Source of the DNA: Corylus avellana
Lineage: Eukaryota; Streptophyta; Magnoliopsida; Fagales; Betulaceae
Assembly: GCF_901000735.1 (NCBI RefSeq)
Contig: NC_081548.1
Span: forward strand, 6,885,364 to 6,949,363
DNA length: 64,000 nt
Reading direction: 5' to 3'
Shown: one piece after another, positions 55,964 through 64,000 of the stretch
How positions within the stretch are numbered: position 1 is the first letter of the stretch
How the letters are laid out: each line of letters opens with the position of its first letter
Made by a program: the position numbers and the translations under genes
The notes under the pieces: model-generated
What the model was told of the DNA's origin: nothing
Seen by the model: only the letters and a program-made list of their open reading frames with translations
Databases searched by the model: none

Positions 55964-56087
55964 GTATCCAAGGAGTAGCTCAATCGGCTGTGTACCACGA
56001 CTCATGAAGCGGAGGTCATTAGGTTGAATCCCCCTCCCCTCCTTTCTCTTATGTGGACATGTCAAAAATAAATAAATAAATAAATAA
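55964..56087 (+). mobile_element. tRNA-derived SINE
   Basis: Box A GTAGCTCAATCGGCTG and box B GGTTGAATCCC, then a body ending ATGTGGACATGTC and an (AAAT)n tail. Perfect 12-bp duplication AAGAGCAAAATG (55952-55963 and 56088-56099). The copy 3 direct repeat lacks the SINE at this site and keeps a single AAGAGCAAAAT near 57549. Confidence 0.9.
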
Positions 56088-56116
56088 AAGAGCAAAATGT
56101 AGTTAATGCAGAATGC

Positions 56117-56269
56117 TAGGCTAATAAACAAATTTTACAAAAAAACTTTTACAAACTAATGTGGCACAACATGATTGGATATGAGATAAATTCAAATTTT
56201 GAGAAACCCAATCATATTGTGCTACATCAGTTTATAAAAGTTTTTTTGTAAAATTTGTTTGTAAGCCTA
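56117..56269. mobile_element. 153-bp foldback MITE
   Basis: Nearly the whole element is an inverted repeat: TAGGCTAATAAACAAATTTT on the left and its inverse with TAGGCTTACAAACAAATTTT on the right, loop about 20 bp. No convincing target duplication. Confidence 0.72.
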
Positions 56270-56429
56270 TCATTTTTCATTCTGTAGACATAGGTTATAA
56301 ACCAAACCACATGAAGTCCTTGTATTTGTTTTCTTTTATTTCCGCTATAATTGTTTTTCACATTGATTATGTTTTCTTTTGAGCTAAGCACCACCCACTA
56401 TGGGTGGATTTCACATTTTTGAAATTGAT

Positions 56430-56640
56430 TTTTTTTTTTTTTTTTGAAAAATTGTGTTTAATCTTTAATATAACAATCAATAAGAAAGGGCGGATTGCTC
56501 TCTCAAAACAATATCACAAATAAATTCAGGATTTTGATCCTGCCACAACCTATCTATGACATGTCTAATCGCCATTTTGGCTAACCCAAGCGGTCGTATT
56601 AGCCTCTCGCTTCACATGTTTGACCCGCCACCTATGACAT
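56430..56640 (-). pseudogene. LINE 3' end fragment
   Basis: Minus-strand reading gives HVKREANTTAWV, the last RNase H block of plant LINEs, then a short tail and poly-A (the T run at 56431-56445). A second copy at 57729-57935 is part of the same segmental duplication. Confidence 0.6.
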
Positions 56641-56686
56641 TTTTTTCTAAGACATTTTCACAAAAATAAAGATTGGCCCCGTTTGG

Positions 56687-56870
56687 TTTGCGGAATAGAC
56701 TCTTGGATTGGACTAGCCAACACTAGGTATAGTTAGTCCTTTGTTTGGTAACACTCTATTCCTAGGACTAGTCTATTTACATGGGACTACTAATCTCATA
56801 TACATAGGGTTAGCTAAGCCACTCATTTTTTAGTGGCTTAGCTAATCTTTTCATGTGGGATTAAATTAAT
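56687..56870. repeat. Partial MITE starting GGCCCCGTTTGG
   Basis: GGCCCCGTTTGGTTTGCGG is the common start of a large group of plant MITEs (PIF/Harbinger or hAT related). It contains an inverted pair around TTAGCTAAGCCACT. No right end seen. Confidence 0.4.
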
Positions 56871-56940
56871 TGTGTAAATTGTCACAAAAAACCCTACTTG
56901 TGAGATTAAATTTCGTTCTCTCTAATTCTTCTATATTTCT

Positions 56941-56946
56941 CTCTCT

Positions 56947-57030
<84 letters not shown>
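56941..57030. repeat. (CT)n(TA)n compound microsatellite
   Basis: CT run followed by a long TA run; the short reading frame across it is low-complexity. Confidence 0.95.
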
Positions 57031-57033
<3 letters not shown>

Positions 57034-57728
57034 TATGATTAAATTCTATTCCTATATATTAGCTTAAACTTATAGGAAAATTGATAATTTAATAGAAACT
57101 GCATTGTTCATGTTGAATTAAGATTTAAACTATTTCAACATTCTTCTTTGTCCTGGACAATCAAAAATAATTCTGTTTTTCGTTGGACTTGATGTCCTTA
57201 TTTGAAGTCTCACGGCTGTTCACCATGGGAGAATCTGATTAATTAGGGTTCAAAACGGAAGTAAATCATGGACCATGCACGCATCCTTTATAGATGTAGT
57301 GATGCCCCTTCCCAACATATGCAACTTCTCTAGGAGTTGGCATCTCATTGAAGAAATTCAACCTTTGGAAGTAGAGCTCGTTATAATACAATTGAATTAC
57401 CTTAAAAGTTGGGAATTTGACATGGAATGCATTGCATGCATTCTCTTTGATGAAGATTAGATTAGTCTAATTTTATGGATTTTTCAAATATTTCATGTGT
57501 AAGCTTGATAAATATAACATTTTGTATTATAAACTTATCAAATAGGAATAAGAGCAAAATATAGCTACTTTGGCTTTATTCTATATATGTAGGTTATAGA
57601 CCAAACCACATAAAATCTTTGTATTAGTTTTTCTTTATTTCCACTATCATTGTTCTTCACATTGATTATGTTTTCTTTCGTGCTAAGCACCACCCACTAT
57701 GGGTGGATTTCACATTTTTTAAATTGAT

Positions 57729-57935
57729 TTTTTTTTTTTTTTTTGAAAAATTGTATTTAAGCTTTCATATAACAATCAATAAGAGAGGGTGGATTGCTCT
57801 CTCAAAACAATATCACAGATATATTCAGGATTTTCATCCTGCCACATCCTATCTATGACATATCTAATTAATCGCCATTTTGGCTAACCCATGAGTAGCC
57901 TTTTATTAGCCTCTCGCTTCACATTTTTGACCCAC
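57729..57935 (-). pseudogene. LINE 3' end fragment, duplicated copy
   Basis: Same sequence as 56430-56640 with substitutions and small indels; lies in the third direct-repeat unit. Confidence 0.55.
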
Positions 57936-58255
57936 CACCTATGACATTTTTTCTAAGACATTTTCACAAAAATATTTTTTAAATTAAATTATAATGCTGG
58001 TAGTCATTGAAAAGAAGTGTGAAAATAATACACTAGAAATGATAATATTACCTCCCCAGGCCCCAATAACTAAAATTTAACATTTTAAATGGTTTTAGAG
58101 TGGGTAGCATTGTTAAATAGGCCAAAACTTTTTAGCAATTTCATACTTTATTTGGTGCATATACGTTTAATACCTCACTAACAATAGTTAATAAAAAGAA
58201 GGTTGAAAAATAACCAAAATTTAATATATAAAATGGTTTCAGGGTGGCTACATTT

Positions 58256-59055
58256 GAGCACTCACAATGGATGAGCCAAATTTTGATGCAAAATGGCTTT
58301 TCAAAACTTACTTTATCTAGTTTAGCTAATGAATTTTTAAAGGCCTCCTACATCCGATTAGCTATATTTTTATCTATATCATTTAAATATTTTTTTTTTA
58401 TTCTTTATTGAATCTATTTTTATTTTATTTTTCTAAAATTCATATTTCTTTCATATAACTGTGATATTGTTTTGGCAGAGCAATTGCTCTGTCAGTGATT
58501 CATCAATAATATGTCTACAATTTTTCTTCAAAAAAAAAAAAATCGTATTTCACTCTTTATTTTTTCAATGGTAATTCGTTTAGCACAATAATTTTTCAAC
58601 GATTATTATTTCTCAAATAATCATTTTTGTAACTATAATATTTTTCAAACGATTGTATTTTATAATAATTATATTTTTCAACAATTATATTTTTTAAATG
58701 TCGTATTTGTCAACGTTAAGTATGAAAACCATATTCTCATAGTAATGTCAATCATATTTATGAAATATCTTTTTATAAAAAAAATTATGAAAGAATATTC
58801 TCATAATGATCCTCAAGTTTTGAGAAAAAGATAAAAGATGTGAGAGAAACAATAAAAAATAAAAAAAAAATTCTAAAATGGCTCCTTTAAATAGTGCTGC
58901 TATAGGTAGCTTTTTTTTTTTTTTTTTTTTTTGGCTCATCCAATAAAATATCTATTTTGCATTTTTTTTAGCTAATCCAATGTGGAGGTTTTTTTTACAA
59001 ATATAAGGAGTCATTTTAGATAAAAGTATCATTTGGCTATTCCATTGTGAGTGCT
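58256..59055. mobile_element. MITE or small transposon with GAGCACTCACAATGG ends
   Basis: The left end GAGCACTCACAATGGATGAGCC pairs with the right end inverse GAGCACTCACAATGGAATAGCC; inner parts also pair (GATTAGCTA, AAAATGCA). About 800 bp. A LINE tail fragment (about 58440-58550, poly-A) is nested inside. No clear duplication. Confidence 0.6.
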
Positions 59056-59071
59056 CTTACAAGTAGCATTT

Positions 59072-59217
59072 TTTCTAGTGTTCTTCTGGTGTCCTCCCAA
59101 TTGTGATGTGGCTTTTAAAATCACCAATAAATTAAAAGTCAACAATGATAATCTCAAATTCAACGATAATTTTAAAAACCACATCATAGTTGGGAGGACA
59201 CCAAGATAACACTAGAA
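59072..59217. mobile_element. 146-bp foldback MITE
   Basis: Ends TTCTAGTGTTCTTCTGGTGTCC and its near-perfect inverse GGACACCAAGATAACACTAGAA; about 50-bp terminal repeats. The CACTA element at 59223 inserted a few bases to its right. Confidence 0.7.
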
Positions 59218-59222
59218 GAACA

Positions 59223-60424
59223 CACTACGAAAAAAAGAGTAATAGTGACGTGTATACTATTCATTAATATTTGCCACGTCACCATTTAGTGACATGGCAG
59301 TTTATGACACGTTACTAAATATTTTAGTAACGTGTAAAACTCCATACGTTACCAAATTGGTAACGTGCCATTATGACACCTTACCAAATTAGTAACGTGC
59401 CATTATGTCACGTTATCAATTGGTAACGTGCCATTATGACACGTTACTAAATTGGTAACGTGCCATAAGGTAACGTGTCAAAACCACGCGTCACAAAAAG
59501 GCATTGGGAACCTGCGCCCAGTTGGTTTCTAATATTTTTTTTCGCCCCCTTTCTTTCTTTCTTCCCTCCTATTTTTTCTCTACCTCCCCCGCACAGGCCT
59601 TCTTCTCTTTTTTCTCTCTATCTTTTCCTTTCTCTTCTTCGAAGAAGAAGGAATTTTCTCTTCGATGCTAGCCTCTCACAGTACGTACTCTCTCTCTCTC
59701 CGGCAACTCCTTCCAGCAGGTCCGGCCTCTCTCCGTCCATCTCCTTATATATATATATTCCTCATTATATATATAGCTTGTCTTTCTATTGTTAGAAAAA
59801 ATGGCTAGCTTGAAACAAGACAAAGAAGAGGCTGAATATCGAGCCTAAATGGAGCTTGGGATCCAGAGGAAAGTTGCAGATGTTTGTATATGTTGTTGAA
59901 TCTGATTCATAGTGTTCTGCTTCGTCGTGTTGCTGAAATTGATTCAAGGCATTCTGAGTTCTATGATATTATTTGATGGTTTATTAAATTTGATTCCATG
60001 ATATTATTTGAAAAAAAAATCAGATTCCATGATATCAACCGTGTTGGGTTTGGATTTTTGAAAATCAGTTTCCATAATATTATTTGAAAAAAAAAATTCC
60101 AGAAAAAATATTTGTAGACAAAAAATTTCAAATTTTTGTCCAGAATTTTTTTTTTAATAATATTTTAAACTTTAGTAATGTGTCAAGTTTGACACGTCAT
60201 CAGTTTGACACGTTACTAGAAGTTTAGTAACGTGTCAGAAACTAACACGTCACCATTTAGTAACATGTCAGAAATTGACACGTTACTATATCCCTAGTAG
60301 TTACGGCCAATTTCTTAACGCCCCATACACGTTACCAATGACACGTTACTAACCGTTAGTAACGTGTCAACAGCCTTGACACGTCACTAACGGTCCGTTA
60401 CAAAAAAATTGAATTTTTGTAGTG
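59223..60424. mobile_element. Complete non-autonomous CACTA transposon
   Basis: Ends CACTACGAAAAAAAG and TTGAATTTTTGTAGTG, flanked by the 3-bp duplication ACA (59220-59222 and 60425-60427). The subterminal regions (first 260 bp and last 240 bp) are packed with TAACGTGYCA/TGACACGTTAC repeats in both orientations, the expected transposase-binding sites. The centre (59500-60100) has pyrimidine-rich and AT-rich sequence with no transposase. Length 1202 bp. Confidence 0.88.
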
Positions 60425-60436
60425 ACACCTAGCATT

Positions 60437-61485
60437 TCCCTCTGGTTTACTTTTTATTTTTTGACCCCTATGATTTACTTTTTATCTCAAAGATTCCTCT
60501 AGTTTGTGTAAAAGACCAAGATGTTCCTTCCATCCATTTGCTGTTAGTAGTCTTAACAGAAATCCACGTCACTGACACGGGAACTAATTACATTTCGGCA
60601 CGTGTGCTAATTGCCAAATCATTAAACATGGCTGGATTTACACGCTTGCCAAGTAATAATTTTTTTTTTTTTTACAAGTAATTGGGAAAATAGATTACCA
60701 CATCGTTCTTCCACGTCAACCTAACAGAAACCCCAAACCGAACCCAACCCCAATCTTCGGCCACGACTCCTCTACACTCTCCGGCCATGAAGCTTCCCCA
60801 ATATCCGGCCACGATGTGAAGTATTGGTCTGAATTTTTTCCCACTGAAGGGAGAGAGAGAGATAGGTGAAGGAAGGATTGTGAATCGTAGCAGAGAGATA
60901 CATGATGGGTAGCGACGAAAAGGGAAGAACAGTCACGGAGGTGGGAGCTGATGGCGTGGCTCTCATAACCATCATCCACCCTCCGGTTAATGCCCTCTCA
61001 TTTGATGGTACTTTTTCCTAACCCCACTTTCCAAATCTTTTCCTTTTTGCCTTTTTCCTGCATGCATACCCATTTCATATCATAGCCATGTTTTATGTGG
61101 GCCTTTTTTTTTTTTTTTTTTTTTTCTAATATAAAAAACATTTTGGGGGGAGATTAATTTTGAGACTCTGTGCTTGTACCTGGATTGCTTATATCTTGGC
61201 CGGAGAATGTGGAGGCTTCGTGGCTGGAGATTCGGGTTGGGTTCGGATGGGCTTGGGGTTTCTAAGTGGCAAGAGTGTAAATCCAGTCCTATTTCATGAT
61301 TTGACAATTAGGACACGTGTCGAAATGTAAATAGTCCCCATGTAAGTGATGTGAATTTCCGTCAAGGCTACTAACGGGAGATGGATGGAAGGATTATCTC
61401 AGTCTTTAGACAAACCATAGGAACCTTCTGTGATAAAAGATAAATCTTAAAGATCAAAAAATAAAGAAGTTAAACTATATGGGTG
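60437..61485. mobile_element. Gene-capturing MULE-like element (Pack-MULE candidate)
   Basis: Inverted repeats of about 210 bp (60437-60655 and 61265-61485) share CCTTCCATCCATYTSCYGTTAGTAG and ACACGTGTSCTAATTG in opposite orientation. Between them is GC-richer unique sequence holding the first exon of a MFP2-like gene and its leader. No 9-bp duplication could be confirmed and the edges are soft, so the class is inferred from repeat length and content. Confidence 0.6.
60905..61007 (+). pseudogene. MFP2: Captured first exon of a peroxisomal beta-oxidation multifunctional protein (MFP2/AIM1 type)
   Basis: ATG at 60905 (another in-frame ATG at 60902) opens 34 codons: MGSDEKGRTVTEVG, then GVALITI and HPPVNALSFD, the conserved N-terminus of plant MFP-a proteins (enoyl-CoA hydratase/3-hydroxyacyl-CoA dehydrogenase). 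It ends G|GTACTT, a splice donor at the place and phase expected after LSFD. Nothing of exon 2 follows; the right inverted repeat begins 250 bp later. A leader-like GA-rich segment (60840-60900) precedes it. Source could be MFP2 or AIM1. Confidence 0.72.
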
Positions 61486-62509
61486 AATAATGTATTTAAT
61501 CCTTTTTTTATATATAATAAAAATTATAAGGAAAACATGTATTCTGACCTAAAAAATTATAAATGCGCAATTTTCACTCGCATACTCCTAAGTGCACACT
61601 CCTTAATATAACAGTAAAAATTATTATTAAATTTTACGACAATATCATAGAATGTGTAATTGAGAATATAAAAGTAAAAATCAGTTTTATACAGAAGTAT
61701 AAAAAAATTCCTCCATCTCAACCAGGAAGAAATTTGTAGCCGAGAATTAAAGGAGGAAATGAAGAGAAATGGGCGTCCTGATGAACCATGTGCTATAGAT
61801 ATGGGATGCACGAGTACTGTGTCCATGGCGGCCTTTAAAATCTGCCACTTCTATGAACTTCCCATGCCATTAAACTGAACCTAAATTAAATCATTTTTAT
61901 TTTATTTTTTATTTTTTATTTTTTATTTTTTGTTTTTTGTTGCGAAGTGATTTCGATAAAGCAGTTGGCAAATTTGCACCACTCGTTACAATAATGGCAG
62001 GAGATGGGTTGGAATCCTAACCCCAATCATTGGGTGAGAGAAACTTTATTCTATATTTAATATTTCATATTTCATATTCATTAAGCTTATAGATCGCATA
62101 AATATACGTACATATTCAACTGCTTTTCCACAGTAGACCCTAGGACCCAAATTTACTTCATTATTTTTTTTCTCTCAAACGTTACTAATTTGGCTATTTT
62201 TTTTGAAGTGATTGTTTGAATTTAATAAAAAGCTTGCGTATTGTTAGGATTATAAGCTAGTTTTCCATAAAATTACAACTAATATACGTGAAACAATTGG
62301 AGCAAGCCTTAATTACAAACGAAGATTAAGTCTAACTTCTGGAAAATTTGACCAGGTTTTCATCCTCCTTAAGGGTACGGGTATTTCACAAGACGCAATC
62401 AAAAATTAATTAAAAGCAAACCAGCCATATTCCATGAAACACAAATTCCAAAACAAAATAGAATATTAGGAGTTAATCAAAGTCAAAAGGTTCGCTAAGT
62501 TAACTGTTG
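61486..62509. other. AT-rich spacer, no gene seen
   Basis: No coding region or clear transposon ends; a TTTTTATTTT run lies at 61895-61940. Confidence 0.4.
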
Positions 62510-62830
62510 GAGGACAAAAGAATTTAATTTAACCGAGCTCAAGCTGAACCAAGCTATCCAATAATGACTAGAACGGGGTTTTTTTGACTGAACTTGAACT
62601 TGTACTCGAACTCGAGTTCGACTCGGCTTTATACTTAAGCCAGAGTCGAGCCGAGACGGTCGAATACATGGCTCGACTCGAAATATCGTTTTCAACAAGC
62701 TCGAATTTCTGGTGAACCGAGCTTAGACAATGATTTTTGAGCTCGGCTCATTTAGAAGTCTTTTTAAACAAGCCAATCCCAAAATCCCAAAGCTCAACTC
62801 GGCTTAACTTGATTACAATCTTAAATTTGG
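62510..62830. repeat. CTCGACTCG-rich hAT-like fragment
   Basis: Many copies of GAGCTCGGCT/CTCGAGTTCGACTCG in both orientations, like the fragment at 31310-31620. No defined ends. Confidence 0.35.
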
Positions 62831-63086
62831 AAAAAAAAAAAGAAGAATAAAAGAATGCAAGATGGAGAATCGCTAAGTCACCATTTTGATCATTAGATTC
62901 ATGGTAATTTTGATGGAGAAGTAACTTTAAAAAGTTATATCAATTTTGAGAAGATAAAAAGAATATAAAAAGAATTGTATATAGCATTAACTCCTGGTAA
63001 AATTGCACTATTGTAAGCTAAGTTCGTAGCACCAATATTTTAATTAATGACCTTTTAATAAAGACTTGAAAAATTTTATAAATACA

Positions 63087-63087
63087 A

Positions 63088-63123
<36 letters not shown>
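63087..63123. repeat. (AAT)n microsatellite
   Basis: Pure AAT run of about 12 units. Confidence 0.95.
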
Positions 63124-63124
<1 letters not shown>

Positions 63125-63294
63125 TTCTTTACAACGCGTCCCTCGTGCAAGCCTTCTTATTTATTTTAATCACATGAATCTTTTTCGCGTATGCAATTTG
63201 TTTGAAAATGAGTGAAATACCTTAAAACTCAAATTATGGATTTGACTTAAACCCCACCATGTGATGACATGTCGGACAAGGAGACCTAAGAAAT

Positions 63295-63643
63295 AATAAG
63301 AACACATGTCACATGTGCAATGTGTATTTGTATTTAATAATTATAGAGTTCAAATTTATTAACATTATTGAGCTCAAATTTATTAATTATAGTTTGAATT
63401 AAAAATATGGCATAACTACAACATGTATTTGTATTTAATAATTATATTTTTGATCAAGCTACCACGCAATGTCCTATATATTAACCAAATAATAAGCTCG
63501 GCATTCATACCGTTATGAATGATCTTGATCAGTATTGACAATTTTGAAATATTTAAGATAAGAATTTGATGTCAATAGACGTTACTTTTTCAGACGAAAA
63601 ACACATCGAATGATTTATTTCAATCTGCGAATCTGCGACAAAC
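63295..63643. repeat. Second copy of the 47.0-47.6 kb repeat
   Basis: Direct match to 47000-47590 through the blocks GTATTTGTATTTAATAAT, GCTACCACGCAATGTC and CATACCGTTATGAATGATCTT and the ACACATMGAATGATT end. It lies next to the FAR1-type fragment, suggesting it is non-coding sequence of a FAR1/MULE-derived element. Confidence 0.6.
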
Positions 63644-63743
63644 NNNNNNNNNNNNNNNNNNNNNNNNNNNNNNNNNNNNNNNNNNNNNNNNNNNNNNNNN
63701 NNNNNNNNNNNNNNNNNNNNNNNNNNNNNNNNNNNNNNNNNNN
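63644..63743. other. Assembly gap
   Basis: One hundred N directly after (minus strand) the FAR1-type domain. Confidence 0.99.
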
Positions 63744-64000
63744 GAAGCAAACTTGTACTTCTAGGAGAAAGGAGGTCATGGTTATGTTTAATTACAAGCT
63801 TACATACAATCCATTTTGACTCCACTTTCTTCAAACCCATAAGTGCTTTACATCCTACCCTTGTTTCTGCGGGCTCCGACTTTGTATAAATTTTATTTTG
63901 ACAATTTTTATGACGAAACCCTTCCCTTGAACAAACATATTCCAACGCAATTAATGACTTATCCTTCGATAGTCGAGTATGATTTTTGCGAATGCTAAAA
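63744..64000 (-). CDS. FAR1/FHY3-type DNA-binding domain, partial
   Basis: Open on the minus strand from the window edge to the gap. Recognisable blocks are RLSKDKSLIA, EYVCSREGFRHKN, ETRVGCKALMGLKKV and WIVCKLVIKHNHDLLSPRST, the Cys/His WRKY-GCM1-like FAR1 domain. FAR1 proteins descend from MULE transposases and act as nuclear transcription factors in light signalling (FHY3/FAR1/FRS). The part needed to tell a host FRS gene from a transposon is outside the window or in the gap. Confidence 0.75.

Larger units (their letters stand above)
53525..57980. repeat. Direct segmental repeats: three copies of a 185-bp unit, two extended to about 0.8 kb
   Basis: The unit starts TGTCCTTATTTGAAGTCTCACGG and occurs at about 53525-53710, 55575-55750 and 57187-57383. 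The second and third copies continue with shared sequence (GCACCACCCACTATGGGTGG and a LINE tail) to about 56680 and 57980. Copy 1 is cut by a hAT element and copy 2 carries a SINE and a MITE, so the duplications predate those insertions. Confidence 0.8.

Noticed and set aside
56870..57067. Small protein with Tyr-Ile repeats
   Set aside because: Translation of the (CT)n(TA)n microsatellite; likewise frames across 17266-17315 and 22453-22492.
57275..57460. Small protein from the direct-repeat unit
   Set aside because: Present in three diverged copies without a conserved frame; no family.
59475..59795. Small Pro/Leu/Ser-rich protein in the CACTA element
   Set aside because: Lies in a pyrimidine-rich leader-like segment of a non-autonomous element with no homology I recognise.

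Overview
This window looks like a transposon-dense stretch of a woody eudicot (probably rosid) nuclear genome. The support is a TIR-NB-ARC-LRR resistance gene (a class not found in grasses), a CYP716-type triterpene oxidase with short AT-rich introns, many plant-specific transposon families and very AT-rich spacers. It is a draft scaffold with seven runs of N (24796-24895, 30861-30960, 41616-41715, 43576-43675, 48979-49387, 55555-55574, 63644-63743). All coordinates were read by eye; repeat edges may be off by a few bases.

Layout. 1-4390: a decayed endogenous pararetrovirus (caulimovirid-like) on the minus strand, with promoter, repeated leader, movement-protein, coat/zinc-knuckle and protease regions; it runs off the left edge. 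4620-12013: a minus-strand Ty3/gypsy element of Athila/Tat type whose only visible LTR ends exactly inside the last exon of a cysteine-rich receptor-like kinase, of which 74 codons remain (12013-12237). 12240-17315: a transposon cluster including a Pack-MULE with a proline-rich PERK-like fragment (14631-16768), a MITE and a SINE with clear target-site duplications. 17323-23849: a five-exon TNL gene on the minus strand whose exons splice in frame to 1151 codons but carry a stop at codon 593; three MULE-like MITEs sit in its introns. 24889-30052: a complete but frame-broken Ty1/copia element with both LTRs. 30053-37380: an 0.8-kb inverted repeat with CACTAC-type outer ends, a minisatellite and a LINE copy. 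37381-42471: hAT elements, one with a broken transposase. 41716-43575 and 47927-49880: arms of a large inverted duplication holding the start and promoter of a CYP716 gene, with a second LINE copy between them. 48903-52527: the CYP716-like gene, otherwise open (480 codons) but interrupted in exon 1 by a hAT element flanked by an 8-bp duplication. 53500-63643: hAT, SINE, MITE and CACTA elements and a second gene-capturing MULE-like element holding the first exon of a peroxisomal multifunctional protein. 63744-64000: start of a FAR1-type DNA-binding domain at the right edge.

How it fits together. Only two host loci are near gene-sized, the TNL and the CYP716, and both appear damaged in this haplotype, one by a nonsense codon and one by a transposon. 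The CRK, PERK, MFP2 and FAR1 pieces are fragments. No conserved operon-like or novel enzymatic system is visible. The most unusual structures are the hAT-interrupted CYP716 exon with its inverted partial copy, the three tandem host repeats each hit by a different transposon, the gene-capturing MULEs, and a near-palindromic CTCGATCGCA module used three times in the Athila element.
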